Below are positions 1 through 5,773 of a stretch of DNA of 6,863 nt, piece by piece (within the stretch, counting starts at the first letter, position 1; every line of letters starts with the position of its first letter). The translations under genes were made by a program, and so were the position numbers. Source of the DNA: an uncultured Eubacteriales bacterium (GTDB taxonomy: Bacteria > Bacillota > Clostridia > Oscillospirales > Feifaniaceae); assembly GCA_902474785.1 (NCBI GenBank), contig CABRXB010000056.1, positions 1 to 6,863 on the forward strand. Reading direction: 5' to 3'. The notes below the pieces were generated by a model. That model was not told the DNA's origin. It saw only the letters and a list, made by a program, of their open reading frames with translations, and did not search any database.

Positions 1-805
1 CAAGCCCCAGACGCACGGCGGCGTTTGCCACTCTGTCATACTCAAAGGCCGTCAGCCTTCTGCCGACCATCGGATGCCCCGCGACGGCGGGCGTTGGCGT
101 ATACTGCGCCATGATGCTGTATCGCGTGCCGGACGGCAGATTGGCGGCGCACCACTCCAGCAGCGCCACGCTGTCTTTGGACAGGCCGGGCAGCACCAGG
201 TGGCGTACCAGCAGACCGCGCTGCATCAGACCCTGACCGTCAAAAAGCGGTTTTTCCACCTGACGCGCCATCTCGAGCAGCGCCGCGCTTGCCACTTTGA
301 AATAGTCGGGCGCGTCCGAGAGCTGCGCGCCCGCCTGCGCACTGTAATATTTGAGGTCGGGCAGATAGATCTGCACCCTGCCCTCCAGACGCTGTAGCTG
401 CTCCACGCACTCATACCCCGCGCTGTTCCACACCACGGGCACGGGCTGGGGGTTTTCCTCGAGCAGCCGCGCGAGCAGCGATGTGTAGTGCGTGGGGGTG
501 ACAAGGTCGATGTTGTGGGCCCCGGCTTTCGCCAGCTCGCGAAAAATCTCCACAAGGCGCGCCTCGCTGACGGTCCATCCCGCGCCCTGTGCGCTGATGA
601 CGGCATTTTGACAGTAGATGCAGCGCAGGCTGCAACCCGAGAAGAAAACGGCCCCCGCCCCTTTTGTCCCGCTCAGACAGGGCTCCTCTCCAAAGTGGAG
701 CGCAGCCCGGGCCACGCGCGGCGCGGCGGGGGCGCCGCAACGTCCCGCCTCGACCGCCCTGTTTGCACCGCAGCGCCGCGGGCAGTCAAAACATCTATTC
801 CCCAT
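1..805 (-). CDS. Radical SAM protein, PflX-like (COG1313), 3' end outside window
   Basis: Partial gene: the frame is open from the ATG at 805-803 to base 1, giving 268 residues and no stop. Residues 54-66 (FFSGCSLRCIYCQ) carry the radical SAM CX3CX2C motif, with Cys58, Cys62 and Cys65 expected to bind the [4Fe-4S] cluster that cleaves S-adenosylmethionine. The N-terminus has a second cysteine group (Cys5, Cys8, Cys12, Cys23; CFDCPRRCGANR) typical of the PflX group, annotated as pyruvate formate-lyase activating enzyme homologs of unknown substrate. True PflA lacks this N-terminal part. Family members are usually about 290-300 residues, so perhaps 20-30 are missing. The start overlaps the galE stop by 11 nt and no clear ribosome binding site precedes it, suggesting coupling to galE. 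The family is seen directly; any glycyl-radical partner is unknown and none is visible here. Confidence 0.88.
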   Translation of the reverse strand, partial: MGNRCFDCPRRCGANRAVEAGRCGAPAAPRVARAALHFGEEPCLSGTKGAGAVFFSGCSLRCIYCQNAVISAQGAGWTVSEARLVEIFRELAKAGAHNIDLVTPTHYTSLLARLLEENPQPVPVVWNSAGYECVEQLQRLEGRVQIYLPDLKYYSAQAGAQLSDAPDYFKVASAALLEMARQVEKPLFDGQGLMQRGLLVRHLVLPGLSKDSVALLEWCAANLPSGTRYSIMAQYTPTPAVAGHPMVGRRLTAFEYDRVANAAVRLGL

Positions 806-1811
806 AGCCGCGAGGATTCTTGCTCTGCCAACTCCACGCGTCGCGGCAGGCGTCCTCAATGGTGTGAATGGGCTTCCAATCGAGCTCCGCCAGCGCGCGC
901 GAGGCGTCGGCCCAGCAGACGGCCAAGTCCCCCGCCCTGCGCGGCCCCACCTCGTGCGGCACCGAAACGCCGGTGGCGTTTTCAAAGGCCTCGATGAGCT
1001 CGAGCACGCTGATGGGACGCCCCGCGCCCAGGTTGCAGGTCAAAACACCGCCCTCGCGCCGCGCCATGGCCTCGAGCGCGGCCACATGCCCGCGCGCAAT
1101 GTCGCACACATGGACGTAGTCGCGCAGGCCTGTCCCGTCGGGAGTGGGAAAATCGTCGCCAGCCACCACCAGCGGCGGCAGCGTTCCGGCTGCGGCGCCG
1201 GTCAGCCGCGGCAGCAGGTTGGAGGGCTCGCCCTGGGGCGACTCCCCAATGCGGCCCGAGGCGTGCGCCCCAACGGGGTTAAAATAGCGCAAGATCACGG
1301 CGGAAAATTCGGGGTTTGCGTCGGCCACCGCCTCGATCATCTGCTCGCAGGCCACCTTGGTCTTGCCATAGGGCGAGCTCGGACGCAGCGCGGCGCCCTC
1401 GTGCACCGGCTGGGTCTCCTGTTCGCCGTAGACAGTCGCGGAGGAGGAGAACACCAGATAGGGCACCTTCTTGAGCGCCATCGCACGCAGCAGCGTGAGC
1501 GTCCCGCCCACGTTGTTCTCATAGTATTCCAGCGGCTTTTCAAAGGATTCGGGCACCGATTTGAGCGCCGCAAAGTGAATCACGGCCTCGACCTCGTTTT
1601 CCTCGATGACGTTCATGAGCTGCATGCCGTTTCTCACGTCGCACTCATACAGCTTGAAGGTCTGCCCCGTCAGCTCTGCCACGCGCTTCAACGACTCGCG
1701 CGAGCTGTTGCAGAGGTTGTCGACCGCCACCACCTCGTAGCCCGCCTCGATCAGCGCCAGGCAGGTGTGACTGCCCAGGTATCCGCAGCCCCCGGTGACC
1801 AAAATGCTCAT
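795..1811 (-). CDS. galE: UDP-glucose 4-epimerase
   Basis: Interconverts UDP-glucose and UDP-galactose in the cytoplasm using tightly bound NAD (Leloir pathway and supply of sugar nucleotides for the envelope). At 338 residues it is full length, matching E. coli GalE (338). Visible features are the Rossmann motif TGGCGYLGSH (residues 6-15), the NAD-ribose acidic residue Asp31, FSSSATVYG with catalytic Ser124, YGKTK with catalytic Tyr148 and Lys152, and a conserved C-terminus (DWKP, then NPRGYGE). Residue 299 is Cys, in GDLAVCWAD, where E. coli has Tyr; this predicts that N-acetylated UDP-sugars are also accepted. The ATG overlaps the stop of the preceding redoxin gene as ATGA, and AGGAGG lies 5 nt upstream (1822-1817). 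Its stop overlaps the start of the radical SAM gene. No galK or galT is visible, so a biosynthetic role is more likely than galactose use. Confidence 0.96.
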   Translation of the reverse strand: MSILVTGGCGYLGSHTCLALIEAGYEVVAVDNLCNSSRESLKRVAELTGQTFKLYECDVRNGMQLMNVIEENEVEAVIHFAALKSVPESFEKPLEYYENNVGGTLTLLRAMALKKVPYLVFSSSATVYGEQETQPVHEGAALRPSSPYGKTKVACEQMIEAVADANPEFSAVILRYFNPVGAHASGRIGESPQGEPSNLLPRLTGAAAGTLPPLVVAGDDFPTPDGTGLRDYVHVCDIARGHVAALEAMARREGGVLTCNLGAGRPISVLELIEAFENATGVSVPHEVGPRRAGDLAVCWADASRALAELDWKPIHTIEDACRDAWSWQSKNPRGYGE

Positions 1812-2092
1812 CCAAGCCTCCTTGCCGCCTCTTGCAGCACCGCCAAAACCTTGCGCTTGGTGACGGTTCCCTCGTGGATCTTGACGCCATCCACATAAAA
1901 CGTCGGCACATAGTAGTAGTCGAACTTGTCGGCAAACGCAGCCTCCTCCGATTCGTCGATGCGCCGAAAGCTGTCGGCCGCCTTTTGATACTCGGGCATG
2001 ATACGGCAGATGTCTTCAATATAGCGATCAGCCTTCTTGCAATGGGGGCAATGGGGCAGGCAAAAATAGAGGTTTTCCTGTTTCTCAGACAT
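1808..2092 (-). CDS. Small thioredoxin-fold (glutaredoxin-like) protein with CPHC motif
   Basis: A 94-residue protein with a thioredoxin-fold outline: a short beta strand, CPHC (Cys15 and Cys18) at the start of a helix, and YVPTFYVDG supplying the cis-proline loop typical of redoxins. A third cysteine, Cys11, lies just before in CLPHCPHC. CPHC is also the DsbA active-site sequence, but this protein has no signal peptide or membrane segment, so it should act in the cytoplasm, reducing or shuffling disulfides or glutathione-like adducts. I chose the ATG at 2092 because AGGAGG (2107-2102) lies 9 nt upstream. A TTG two codons earlier (2098) would sit only 3 nt from that site. It starts 15 nt after the glycosyltransferase stop and its TGA overlaps the galE ATG as ATGA. 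The fold is well supported; the substrate is unknown. Confidence 0.8.
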   Translation of the reverse strand: MSEKQENLYFCLPHCPHCKKADRYIEDICRIMPEYQKAADSFRRIDESEEAAFADKFDYYYVPTFYVDGVKIHEGTVTKRKVLAVLQEAARRLG

Positions 2093-2101
2093 GCGCAAAA
2101 T

Positions 2102-2107
2102 CCTCCT
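2102..2107 (-). promoter_or_regulatory. Ribosome binding site deciding the redoxin start
   Basis: AGGAGG on the minus strand, 9 nt before the ATG at 2092 and 3 nt before a TTG at 2098. The spacing favours the ATG. Confidence 0.8.
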
Positions 2108-2821
2108 TTAAGGTTTTCTCATCAGACGCCGGATGCGAAGCGTCTGCTTCGCCATACGCAGCGAGTCGCGAACGAGGTGAACGCTTGACGCGCCATGAGT
2201 TTCCAGTCGAACGGGCAGCTCCCGATAGGTGCAGCCCCTTTGCATGGCCAGCGCCAGCAGCTCAAGGTCACAGGCGAAGTCGTCCACCGTGCAGGCGGCA
2301 AAGAGCGCGCGGCCCACATCGCCCTTGAGCGCCTTGAGGCCGCACTGGGTGTCGCTCATGGGCAGGCCCAGCGCGATCTTCTGAAACGCGGCAAACCCCC
2401 GCGACGCCAGCTTGCGCAGCGGGGGGTAGCCGTTGTCGCTGCCTTGGCACAGCCGGCGCGAGCCGCACACGAGGTCGACCCCGCTGCTGCACAGCAGCGT
2501 ATGGGCCTCCTTGAGCGCCTGTGTGCCATAGGCAAGGTCGGCGTCGGTCAGCAGCAGCACGTCGCCCGTTGTGGCCGCCACGCCGGTGCGCAGCGCGCAG
2601 CCCTTTCCCTTGTTTGTCTCATAGCTTGTCACGGTCACGCCCGCCTGTCTTGCAATCTTTGCCGTATCGTCGGTGGATCCGTCGTCTGCAACGACGATCT
2701 CAACCGGCCAGGAAAACGTGGCCGCCGCCGTCTTCAGGCGGAAAAGCGATTCCTTTATAATCTCCCCTTCATTGTAACAGGGGATGACGATGGAGATGAG
2801 AAGAGGTCTCGTCAGCGCCAC
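2108..2821 (-). CDS. Family 2 glycosyltransferase, DPM1-like
   Basis: A 237-residue GT-A fold enzyme expected to move a sugar from a nucleotide donor (GDP-mannose or UDP-glucose type) to a polyprenyl phosphate or similar acceptor at the cytoplasmic face of the membrane. Motifs in order: SIVIPCYNEGE (residues 10-20), VVADDGSTDD (43-52) for nucleotide binding, NKGKGCALRTG (70-80), the metal-binding DXD as DAD (93-95), CGSRR (119-123), and SDTQCGLKAL (156-165), a signature of the dolichol-phosphate mannosyltransferase subgroup. There is no C-terminal membrane pair, unlike the ArnC/GtrB branch. The start is GTG at 2821-2819, overlapping the stop of the FabK-like gene by 10 nt; no better in-frame start keeps the IVIPCYN strand, and the ribosome binding site is weak, so translation is probably coupled. 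Donor and acceptor cannot be read from sequence. Confidence 0.9.
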   Translation of the reverse strand: MALTRPLLISIVIPCYNEGEIIKESLFRLKTAAATFSWPVEIVVADDGSTDDTAKIARQAGVTVTSYETNKGKGCALRTGVAATTGDVLLLTDADLAYGTQALKEAHTLLCSSGVDLVCGSRRLCQGSDNGYPPLRKLASRGFAAFQKIALGLPMSDTQCGLKALKGDVGRALFAACTVDDFACDLELLALAMQRGCTYRELPVRLETHGASSVHLVRDSLRMAKQTLRIRRLMRKP

Positions 2822-3750
2822 TTTTCCGCTTGCTCGAGCGCCGCGGCGCGGGCTTCCTCCATCATGGTCTTGATGATCTGCGCACAGGAGGCGCGGCGCA
2901 CCACAGCGCCGGCCGACTGGCCGGCCATAAAGGTGGACTGCGCGGGATCTCCGTCCTTCATCGCGTGGGCAAGGCCGCCGCCCAGGAGCAGCTTGGCCTC
3001 ATCATAGCCCTTTTCCTTGAGCACTTCAAAGTATTTTTCCACAAGCGGAGAGGTGACGGTGCGCACATTGCGCCCCGTGCCGGGATTGCGGTAAACGCGG
3101 GTGTCGCTCTCGAGCGCATTCACAATGGCGTCCTTGTATCCGTCGGAGGCGTTGCACTCGTCGGCCACGATGAAGGCCGTGCCGCACTGCACCCCTTCGG
3201 CGCCCATGGCAAAGGCCCCCGCCACGCCGCGTCCGTCTCCGATGCCGCCGGCCGCCACAATGGGAATGGAGCACATGCGGCGGGCCACCGGGATCATGGA
3301 AAGCGTGCTGACCTCCCCGATGTGGCCGCCGGCCTCGGTGCCCGAGCAGACAACGGCGTCGGCGCCGAGATCCTCCATCTTTTTGGCGACCTTGGCCGAG
3401 GGCACAACCGGCATGACCTTAATGCCGGCCGCCTTCCACGCGGCGATGAAATTCTTGGGCGAGCCGGCGCCCGTCGAGATCACCGGCACTTTCTCTTCGA
3501 TGAGTAGCTTGGAGATCTCTTCGACATTTTTCATCAAAAGCATGACGTTTACGCCAAAGGGCTTGTCGGTCAGCTCTCGCGCACGCCGGATGTTTTGCAG
3601 CAGCGCGTCGGCCGAACCGACCGAATTGAGGATACCAAGCCCTCCCGCATTGCTGACGGCGGCGGTCAAATCGGCGTCGGACACGGCGGCCATGCCGCCC
3701 TGAATCACGGGGTATTCAATGCCAAAAAGTTCTGTAATGCGCGTTTTCAT
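2812..3750 (-). CDS. fabK: FMN-dependent enoyl-ACP reductase II (FabK) / nitronate monooxygenase family
   Basis: A TIM-barrel flavoprotein of 312 residues, close to the 310-325 usual for FabK. FabK reduces trans-2-enoyl-ACP with NAD(P)H in type II fatty acid synthesis and replaces FabI in many Firmicutes. Seen: the opening MKTRITELFGIEYPVIQGGM (1-20), AGGLG (35-39), DKPFGVN (62-68), PVVPS (114-118), EAGGHIG (139-145) with His143 at the place of the His needed in pneumococcal FabK, AAGGIGDG (166-173), and MAGQSAG (275-281). The ATG at 3750 is chosen over one at 3771 because AGGAGG (3764-3759) lies 8 nt upstream and inside the longer version. Nitronate monooxygenases share this fold, and no other fab genes are visible, so the symbol is provisional. 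The segment around residues 222-235 looks less FabK-like. It is cotranscribed with the HD gene before it and the glycosyltransferase after it. Confidence 0.8.
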   Translation of the reverse strand: MKTRITELFGIEYPVIQGGMAAVSDADLTAAVSNAGGLGILNSVGSADALLQNIRRARELTDKPFGVNVMLLMKNVEEISKLLIEEKVPVISTGAGSPKNFIAAWKAAGIKVMPVVPSAKVAKKMEDLGADAVVCSGTEAGGHIGEVSTLSMIPVARRMCSIPIVAAGGIGDGRGVAGAFAMGAEGVQCGTAFIVADECNASDGYKDAIVNALESDTRVYRNPGTGRNVRTVTSPLVEKYFEVLKEKGYDEAKLLLGGGLAHAMKDGDPAQSTFMAGQSAGAVVRRASCAQIIKTMMEEARAAALEQAEKWR

Positions 3751-3758
3751 AAGAAATT

Positions 3759-3764
3759 CCTCCT
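3759..3764 (-). promoter_or_regulatory. Ribosome binding site deciding the FabK-like start
   Basis: AGGAGG on the minus strand, 8 nt before the ATG at 3750. It lies within the extra codons of an alternative ATG at 3771, which makes that earlier start unlikely. Confidence 0.85.
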
Positions 3765-4453
3765 TACACATGGGGGCGGTCAGAGCCTTCCCCGCCGCTC
3801 CTTTTCACATGGCCGTCAGGTCGTCCTCCTGTTTCGCGGGCGACTGGAAGGCGATTTTTGTGACTGGTTTCATTTCCGGGGAAATGTTGTCCCCCAACAG
3901 GTCTGTCTGGCTTTGCAGCGCGCAATAAAGCGCGCAAAAGCGTTCGCGCACAAGCGGGCGGGCGTTTCACGATGGGCGGCGGGTCAAAGAGCACCACGTC
4001 GCTGCGCAGCGCCAAAAACTCATAGTGCAGCATGGCGTCGTCGATATCGCGCACCGCCTCCCACTCGTCTTGCGTCAGCTTGTCGATGCCAAAGGCCGCA
4101 AAGACGGCGGCATCCACCTTTTGTTCGAGCGCCGCATAGTCGGGAAGCAGCGCCTTGACCGGGCGGATGAGGTCGCTCAAATAGGCCTCGCCAGCGTCGT
4201 GCAGCAGACAGGCCAGACGCACCCGGGGCGACAGCCCGCGCGCCCTGGCCTCGGCCTCGCAGTTGAGACAGTGCTGCGCCACCGAGTAAAAGGATTCAAA
4301 ATGTCCCCCGGCGCGACACTGCAGACTCAACGCATGCGCCACATCGGTTAAGCAGACGTCGTCTGCGCAAAAGGCGGAGAGGTCAATCTGCCTGCCGCTG
4401 ATGGCCGCCATCACGCAGCTTTTGCCGGCACACAGGCGAGAGGGCGCACGCAT
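3764..4453 (-). CDS. HD-domain phosphohydrolase, YfdR-like, apparently frameshifted near its 3' end
   Basis: The frame as it stands gives 229 residues. Residues 18-164 resemble the YfdR group of HD phosphohydrolases (nucleotidase-like, metal dependent): FYSVAQH (55-61) supplies the first metal His, LLHDAGEAYLSD (83-94) the His85-Asp86 pair, LLPDYAALEQKVDAAV (102-117) the helix that follows in YfdR, and RDIDDAMLHYE (135-145) the distal Asp, probably Asp138. After IVKR (161-164) the frame becomes rich in Arg, Gly, Pro and His and no longer looks like protein. A sensible C-terminus resumes in another frame and ends at 3805, so the gene is likely frameshifted by one base or a 4-base duplication. 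The start forms TGATG with the stop of the foldase gene, with GAGG just upstream; an internal ATG at 4411 is possible but has no ribosome binding site. The substrate is unknown. The HD metal residues lie upstream of the break and are intact. Confidence 0.75.
   Translation of the reverse strand: MRAPSRLCAGKSCVMAAISGRQIDLSAFCADDVCLTDVAHALSLQCRAGGHFESFYSVAQHCLNCEAEARARGLSPRVRLACLLHDAGEAYLSDLIRPVKALLPDYAALEQKVDAAVFAAFGIDKLTQDEWEAVRDIDDAMLHYEFLALRSDVVLFDPPPIVKRPPACARTLLRALLRAAKPDRPVGGQHFPGNETSHKNRLPVARETGGRPDGHVKRSGGEGSDRPHV
3805..3964 (-). pseudogene. Out-of-frame C-terminal part of the HD phosphohydrolase
   Basis: Read in the frame that yields PLVRERFCALYCALQ, the next ~45 residues have normal composition (Leu, Asp, Glu, Lys, Phe), mostly G/C third positions, and end with TGA at 3807-3805. 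PLVRERFCALYCALQ resembles the closing helix of YfdR, which I recall as ending with a Phe-Met-Glu-Arg-Phe-Asn-Glu-Leu stretch. No start codon with a ribosome binding site precedes it, so it is better read as the detached tail of the gene upstream than as a separate gene. Removing one CGCC unit at 3954-3964 joins the two parts as IVKRPLVRERF, giving a protein of 214 residues. Confidence 0.65.
3954..3964. repeat. Short tandem repeat, period 4, at the frameshift point
   Basis: The plus strand reads GCGGGCGGGCG, two full GCGG units plus three bases. It coincides with the point where the HD-domain coding frame stops making sense. A single-unit duplication here would cause the observed shift. Confidence 0.7.
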
Positions 4454-5658
4454 CAGCCCTCATCTCCATCGGGATCGGTCGGGCCGCCGGCGCCATCTGT
4501 GCCGTCTGCGCCTGTACCGTCGTCAGTCCCGCCGGTGCCGTCTGTGCCGCCATCCTCGGTTCCATTGGTGCCAAGGTCGTCCTGGTCGCTCTGAGGCGGC
4601 GTGTAGGGATTTTGCTCCTCATAGTAGGCGGTGAGCACCTCGAGTTCTTTTTGGTCGAGTTTGATCTCATTGGCCTCCTTGTAGGCGTTGATGTCCTCGA
4701 TGATCTTGTTTTCAGCCTTTTCCATAAAGAGCACTTCGCGCACGGTGGCGCCGGTGCCATAGCTGTCAAAATAGGTGGCGTCGAGATCCTGCTCGCGCAG
4801 CGGGAACCGCTTGATGATGTGGTATCCCGAGGAGCCCAACGTCAGTCCATAGGCGTCCTCCTCCAGCGCAAAGGCTGTCTGGAGAAAGGCGGGGTCGAAG
4901 CTCACAGCCTGGTCGATGACATATCCTTCCGGCATATTCTCCATGCCGGGATCTTCGCCGTGCTCCTCCATGAGCGCATCAAAGTCGGCGCCCGCGTCGA
5001 GCTGGGCGACAAGCTCTCTGGCTCTGTCGCCGGCGGCCTCGACGCCCGCGGCGTCGAGCGTCTGCCCTTCGTCGTCAATGGTCTTGATGAGAATGTGCTT
5101 GACGCGCACAAAATCCTGCTGCGCCGTGTTCCAGATGTCCTCGTCGGTGCAGCCCTCTTCCTCCTTCATGCTCTCGGTCAGGCGGTCGATGCGCTGGTAG
5201 GCATACAGGTTTTCCTTGAAAAAGTCCATGCTCATGCCGGCGGCGGCCACGGCCTTCTCAAAGGCCTCTTCACTGCCATAGGCGGTAATATAGTTGTCAA
5301 GCTGCTCTTGCACAGCGGCATCGTCCTCTTCGTTGAGCTCCAGTCCGCGCTGCTCGAAGAGCACGTTGATGATGGCCTGGGTTGCAGAGAGGTCGAGCGC
5401 ATAGTTGACGATCTCCTCCATGTAGGTGCCGCTCTCCTCGTCCATCTTCTCGCCGCTGAAGGTGGAAAACGCCGCCTGGCGCTGTTCCTCAAAGCTCGAG
5501 ACCAGGCTGGAATAGTAATAGTAAAAGTCCTCCGAAGGGACAACGGCGTCGCCCAGCGTGGCAATGGGGTGCTTGAAGGGCGATGTGGCGCATGCCGCCA
5601 GCGAGATCGCCATGACGAGCGCCATGGCGCCGGCCAGCATTTTTTTCATTAGTTTCAT
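4453..5658 (-). CDS. PpiC/parvulin-type foldase lipoprotein (PrsA/SurA-like)
   Basis: A 401-residue exported peptidyl-prolyl cis-trans isomerase, expected to be anchored to the outer face of the membrane and to help secreted proteins fold. Residues 1-23 form a lipoprotein signal: basic start (MKLMKK), hydrophobic core, and lipobox SLAAC with Cys23 as the lipidated residue. Residues 35-180 form a SurA-N-like helical chaperone arm. The parvulin domain spans about 183-286, beginning VRVKHIL (His188) and ending SGYHIIKRFPL (His280). A helical segment follows to about 350. The last 45 residues are a Gly/Thr/Asp-rich, acidic, probably disordered tail (NGTEDGGTDGTGGTDD and on). The ATG at 5658 has GGAGG 7 nt upstream. 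First gene of the operon; its stop overlaps the next start as TGATG. Homology to PrsA is at domain level, so I give no symbol. Confidence 0.9.
   Translation of the reverse strand: MKLMKKMLAGAMALVMAISLAACATSPFKHPIATLGDAVVPSEDFYYYYSSLVSSFEEQRQAAFSTFSGEKMDEESGTYMEEIVNYALDLSATQAIINVLFEQRGLELNEEDDAAVQEQLDNYITAYGSEEAFEKAVAAAGMSMDFFKENLYAYQRIDRLTESMKEEEGCTDEDIWNTAQQDFVRVKHILIKTIDDEGQTLDAAGVEAAGDRARELVAQLDAGADFDALMEEHGEDPGMENMPEGYVIDQAVSFDPAFLQTAFALEEDAYGLTLGSSGYHIIKRFPLREQDLDATYFDSYGTGATVREVLFMEKAENKIIEDINAYKEANEIKLDQKELEVLTAYYEEQNPYTPPQSDQDDLGTNGTEDGGTDGTGGTDDGTGADGTDGAGGPTDPDGDEG
4456..4569 (-). repeat. Low-complexity Gly/Thr/Asp tail-coding repeat
   Basis: The 3' end of the foldase gene encodes imperfect repeats of Gly-Thr-(Asp/Glu)-Gly-Gly type. 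At the DNA level the element gccgtctgtgcc and near copies recur on the plus strand. It is in frame and uses mixed Gly and Thr codons, so it behaves as coding sequence. Confidence 0.6.
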
Positions 5659-5665
5659 CTGCGTT

Positions 5666-5692
5666 CCTCCGATCGGGGCGCTGATAGCCCCG
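5666..5692 (-). promoter_or_regulatory. Ribosome binding site with small upstream hairpin
   Basis: GGAGG (5670-5666) lies 7 nt before the foldase ATG. Immediately upstream the leader can form a 6-bp stem CGGGGC/GCCCCG (5692-5687 with 5679-5674) with a 7-nt loop, ending 3 nt before the ribosome binding site. It could affect initiation. It is too short to call a riboswitch. Confidence 0.4.
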
Positions 5693-5744
5693 GCTGTTTT
5701 GAGGCGGCGCCTTCGCGTCCCCTCTTTTGCGTATAGCTCTTGTT

Positions 5745-5773
5745 ATTATACCCCATCTCAAAGGAGATGTCCA
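5745..5773 (-). promoter_or_regulatory. Sigma-A-type promoter of the seven-gene operon
   Basis: On the minus strand, TGGACA (5773-5768, five of six to consensus) and TATAAT (5750-5745, perfect) are separated by exactly 17 nt. The start of transcription would fall near 5738, giving a leader of about 80 nt before the foldase ATG. No terminator is visible between here and base 1, so it probably drives all seven genes. Confidence 0.85.

Noticed and set aside
618..1898. Long plus-strand open frame (426 codons) opposite galE
   Set aside because: It lies antisense to a fully convincing galE and part of the radical SAM and redoxin genes. Composition is Arg/His/Gly/Gln-rich with no recognisable motif; such open antisense frames are usual in GC-rich coding DNA.
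3764..3804. Tiny gene reading MKPVTKIAF and on to the TGA at 3805
   Set aside because: The in-frame ATG (about 3870) has no ribosome binding site and the same frame continues sensibly upstream, so it is the displaced end of the HD gene.
4612..5652. Long plus-strand open frame (346 codons) opposite the foldase gene
   Set aside because: It is an exact antisense shadow of the PpiC-type gene, Leu/Val/His-rich, with no motif and no ribosome binding site of its own.
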